Source: Anaerolineaceae bacterium (GTDB taxonomy: Bacteria > Chloroflexota > Anaerolineae > Aggregatilineales > Phototrophicaceae). From it: DNA of 33,999 nucleotides. Below, in pieces: positions 33,899 through 33,999 of this stretch. The first letter of the stretch is position 1. Each line of letters opens with the position of its first letter. The translations under genes and the position numbers were made by a program. A model generated the notes under the pieces. That model ran no database searches. It saw nothing but the letters and a program-made list of their open reading frames with translations, and was not told the DNA's origin. The stretch is taken from positions 1 through 33,999 of the forward strand of contig REDR01000026.1 of assembly GCA_007693385.1 (NCBI GenBank), read 5' to 3'.

Positions 33899-33999
33899 GG
33901 GCGGCTAAAGCGGTTGCGGCACATTGCATTAACGATTATTATTTCGAATACGTGTGATCGTCACGTCGGCGCGGGCACAACCTTTTTTCATTAAGCGCA

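Noticed and set aside
33795-33929. 45-codon N-terminal extension of trpS
   Set aside because: It has no TrpRS similarity; the family's usual N-terminus begins at ATG 33794.
33795-33999. T-box riboswitch upstream of trpS
   Set aside because: No T-box sequence or clear terminator/antiterminator pair is visible in the available 205 bases.
1-33999. CRISPR array, IS element, tRNA or rRNA gene
   Set aside because: No direct-repeat array, transposase, terminal inverted repeat pair or tRNA/rRNA signature was seen.

Overview
The window is gene-dense, GC-rich bacterial chromosome with short intergenic gaps. I see no rRNA, tRNA, CRISPR array, insertion sequence or phage gene. The gene content suggests an environmental bacterium of the Chloroflexota (Anaerolineae-like). 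The basis is a PUFA-synthase-like secondary lipid cluster, an actinobacterial/Chloroflexota-style GT20 enzyme, PspA and SPFH proteins, and compact intergenic palindromes. The phylum is an inference; no marker here proves it.

Bases 1-11332 (+ strand). The 3' end of a PfaA-like polyketide/PUFA synthase (ACP plus the non-catalytic half of a ketoreductase) is followed by a separate protein carrying the catalytic KR half and a DH. Next comes a giant KS-CLF-AT-DH-DH protein (PfaB/PfaC-like fusion). Together these make most of an iterative secondary lipid synthase; the upstream KS/MAT, the enoyl reductase and the phosphopantetheinyl transferase are not in view. An ABC-2 type permease and an overlapping membrane-anchored beta-lactamase-fold protein that has lost its catalytic residues follow closely.

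Bases 11333-21104. This part holds an envelope/stress and metabolic assortment: a soluble receiver-histidine kinase, PspA, a TVP38/DedA-type membrane protein with a CDP-alcohol phosphatidyltransferase (- strand), two GNAT acetyltransferases, an SRPBCC protein, a GT20 trehalose-phosphate-synthase-like enzyme, an unrecognised two-TM protein and an SPFH/band-7 protein. One 489-base gap (18745-19233) holds a probable promoter and a hairpin leader but no convincing gene.

Bases 21314-24657 (- strand) encode the E1alpha, E1beta and E2 subunits of a pyruvate (or related 2-oxoacid) dehydrogenase. Bases 24868-27355 (- strand) are the most remarkable segment: a tight E2-JAB-E1 operon that looks like a bacterial ubiquitin-like conjugation system, without a recognisable ubiquitin-like modifier and with an altered JAB metal site. 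Bases 27444-32110 (- strand) hold an Asp/Glu racemase-family protein, a HerA-like ATPase, RlmB and CysS. At the right edge a possible YaeQ-like/PD-(D/E)XK protein (+) converges on trpS (-).

Short palindromes with the core CGTAGC-N2/4-GCTACG recur in four intergenic gaps, and several promoters share an unusually similar TATAATG element.
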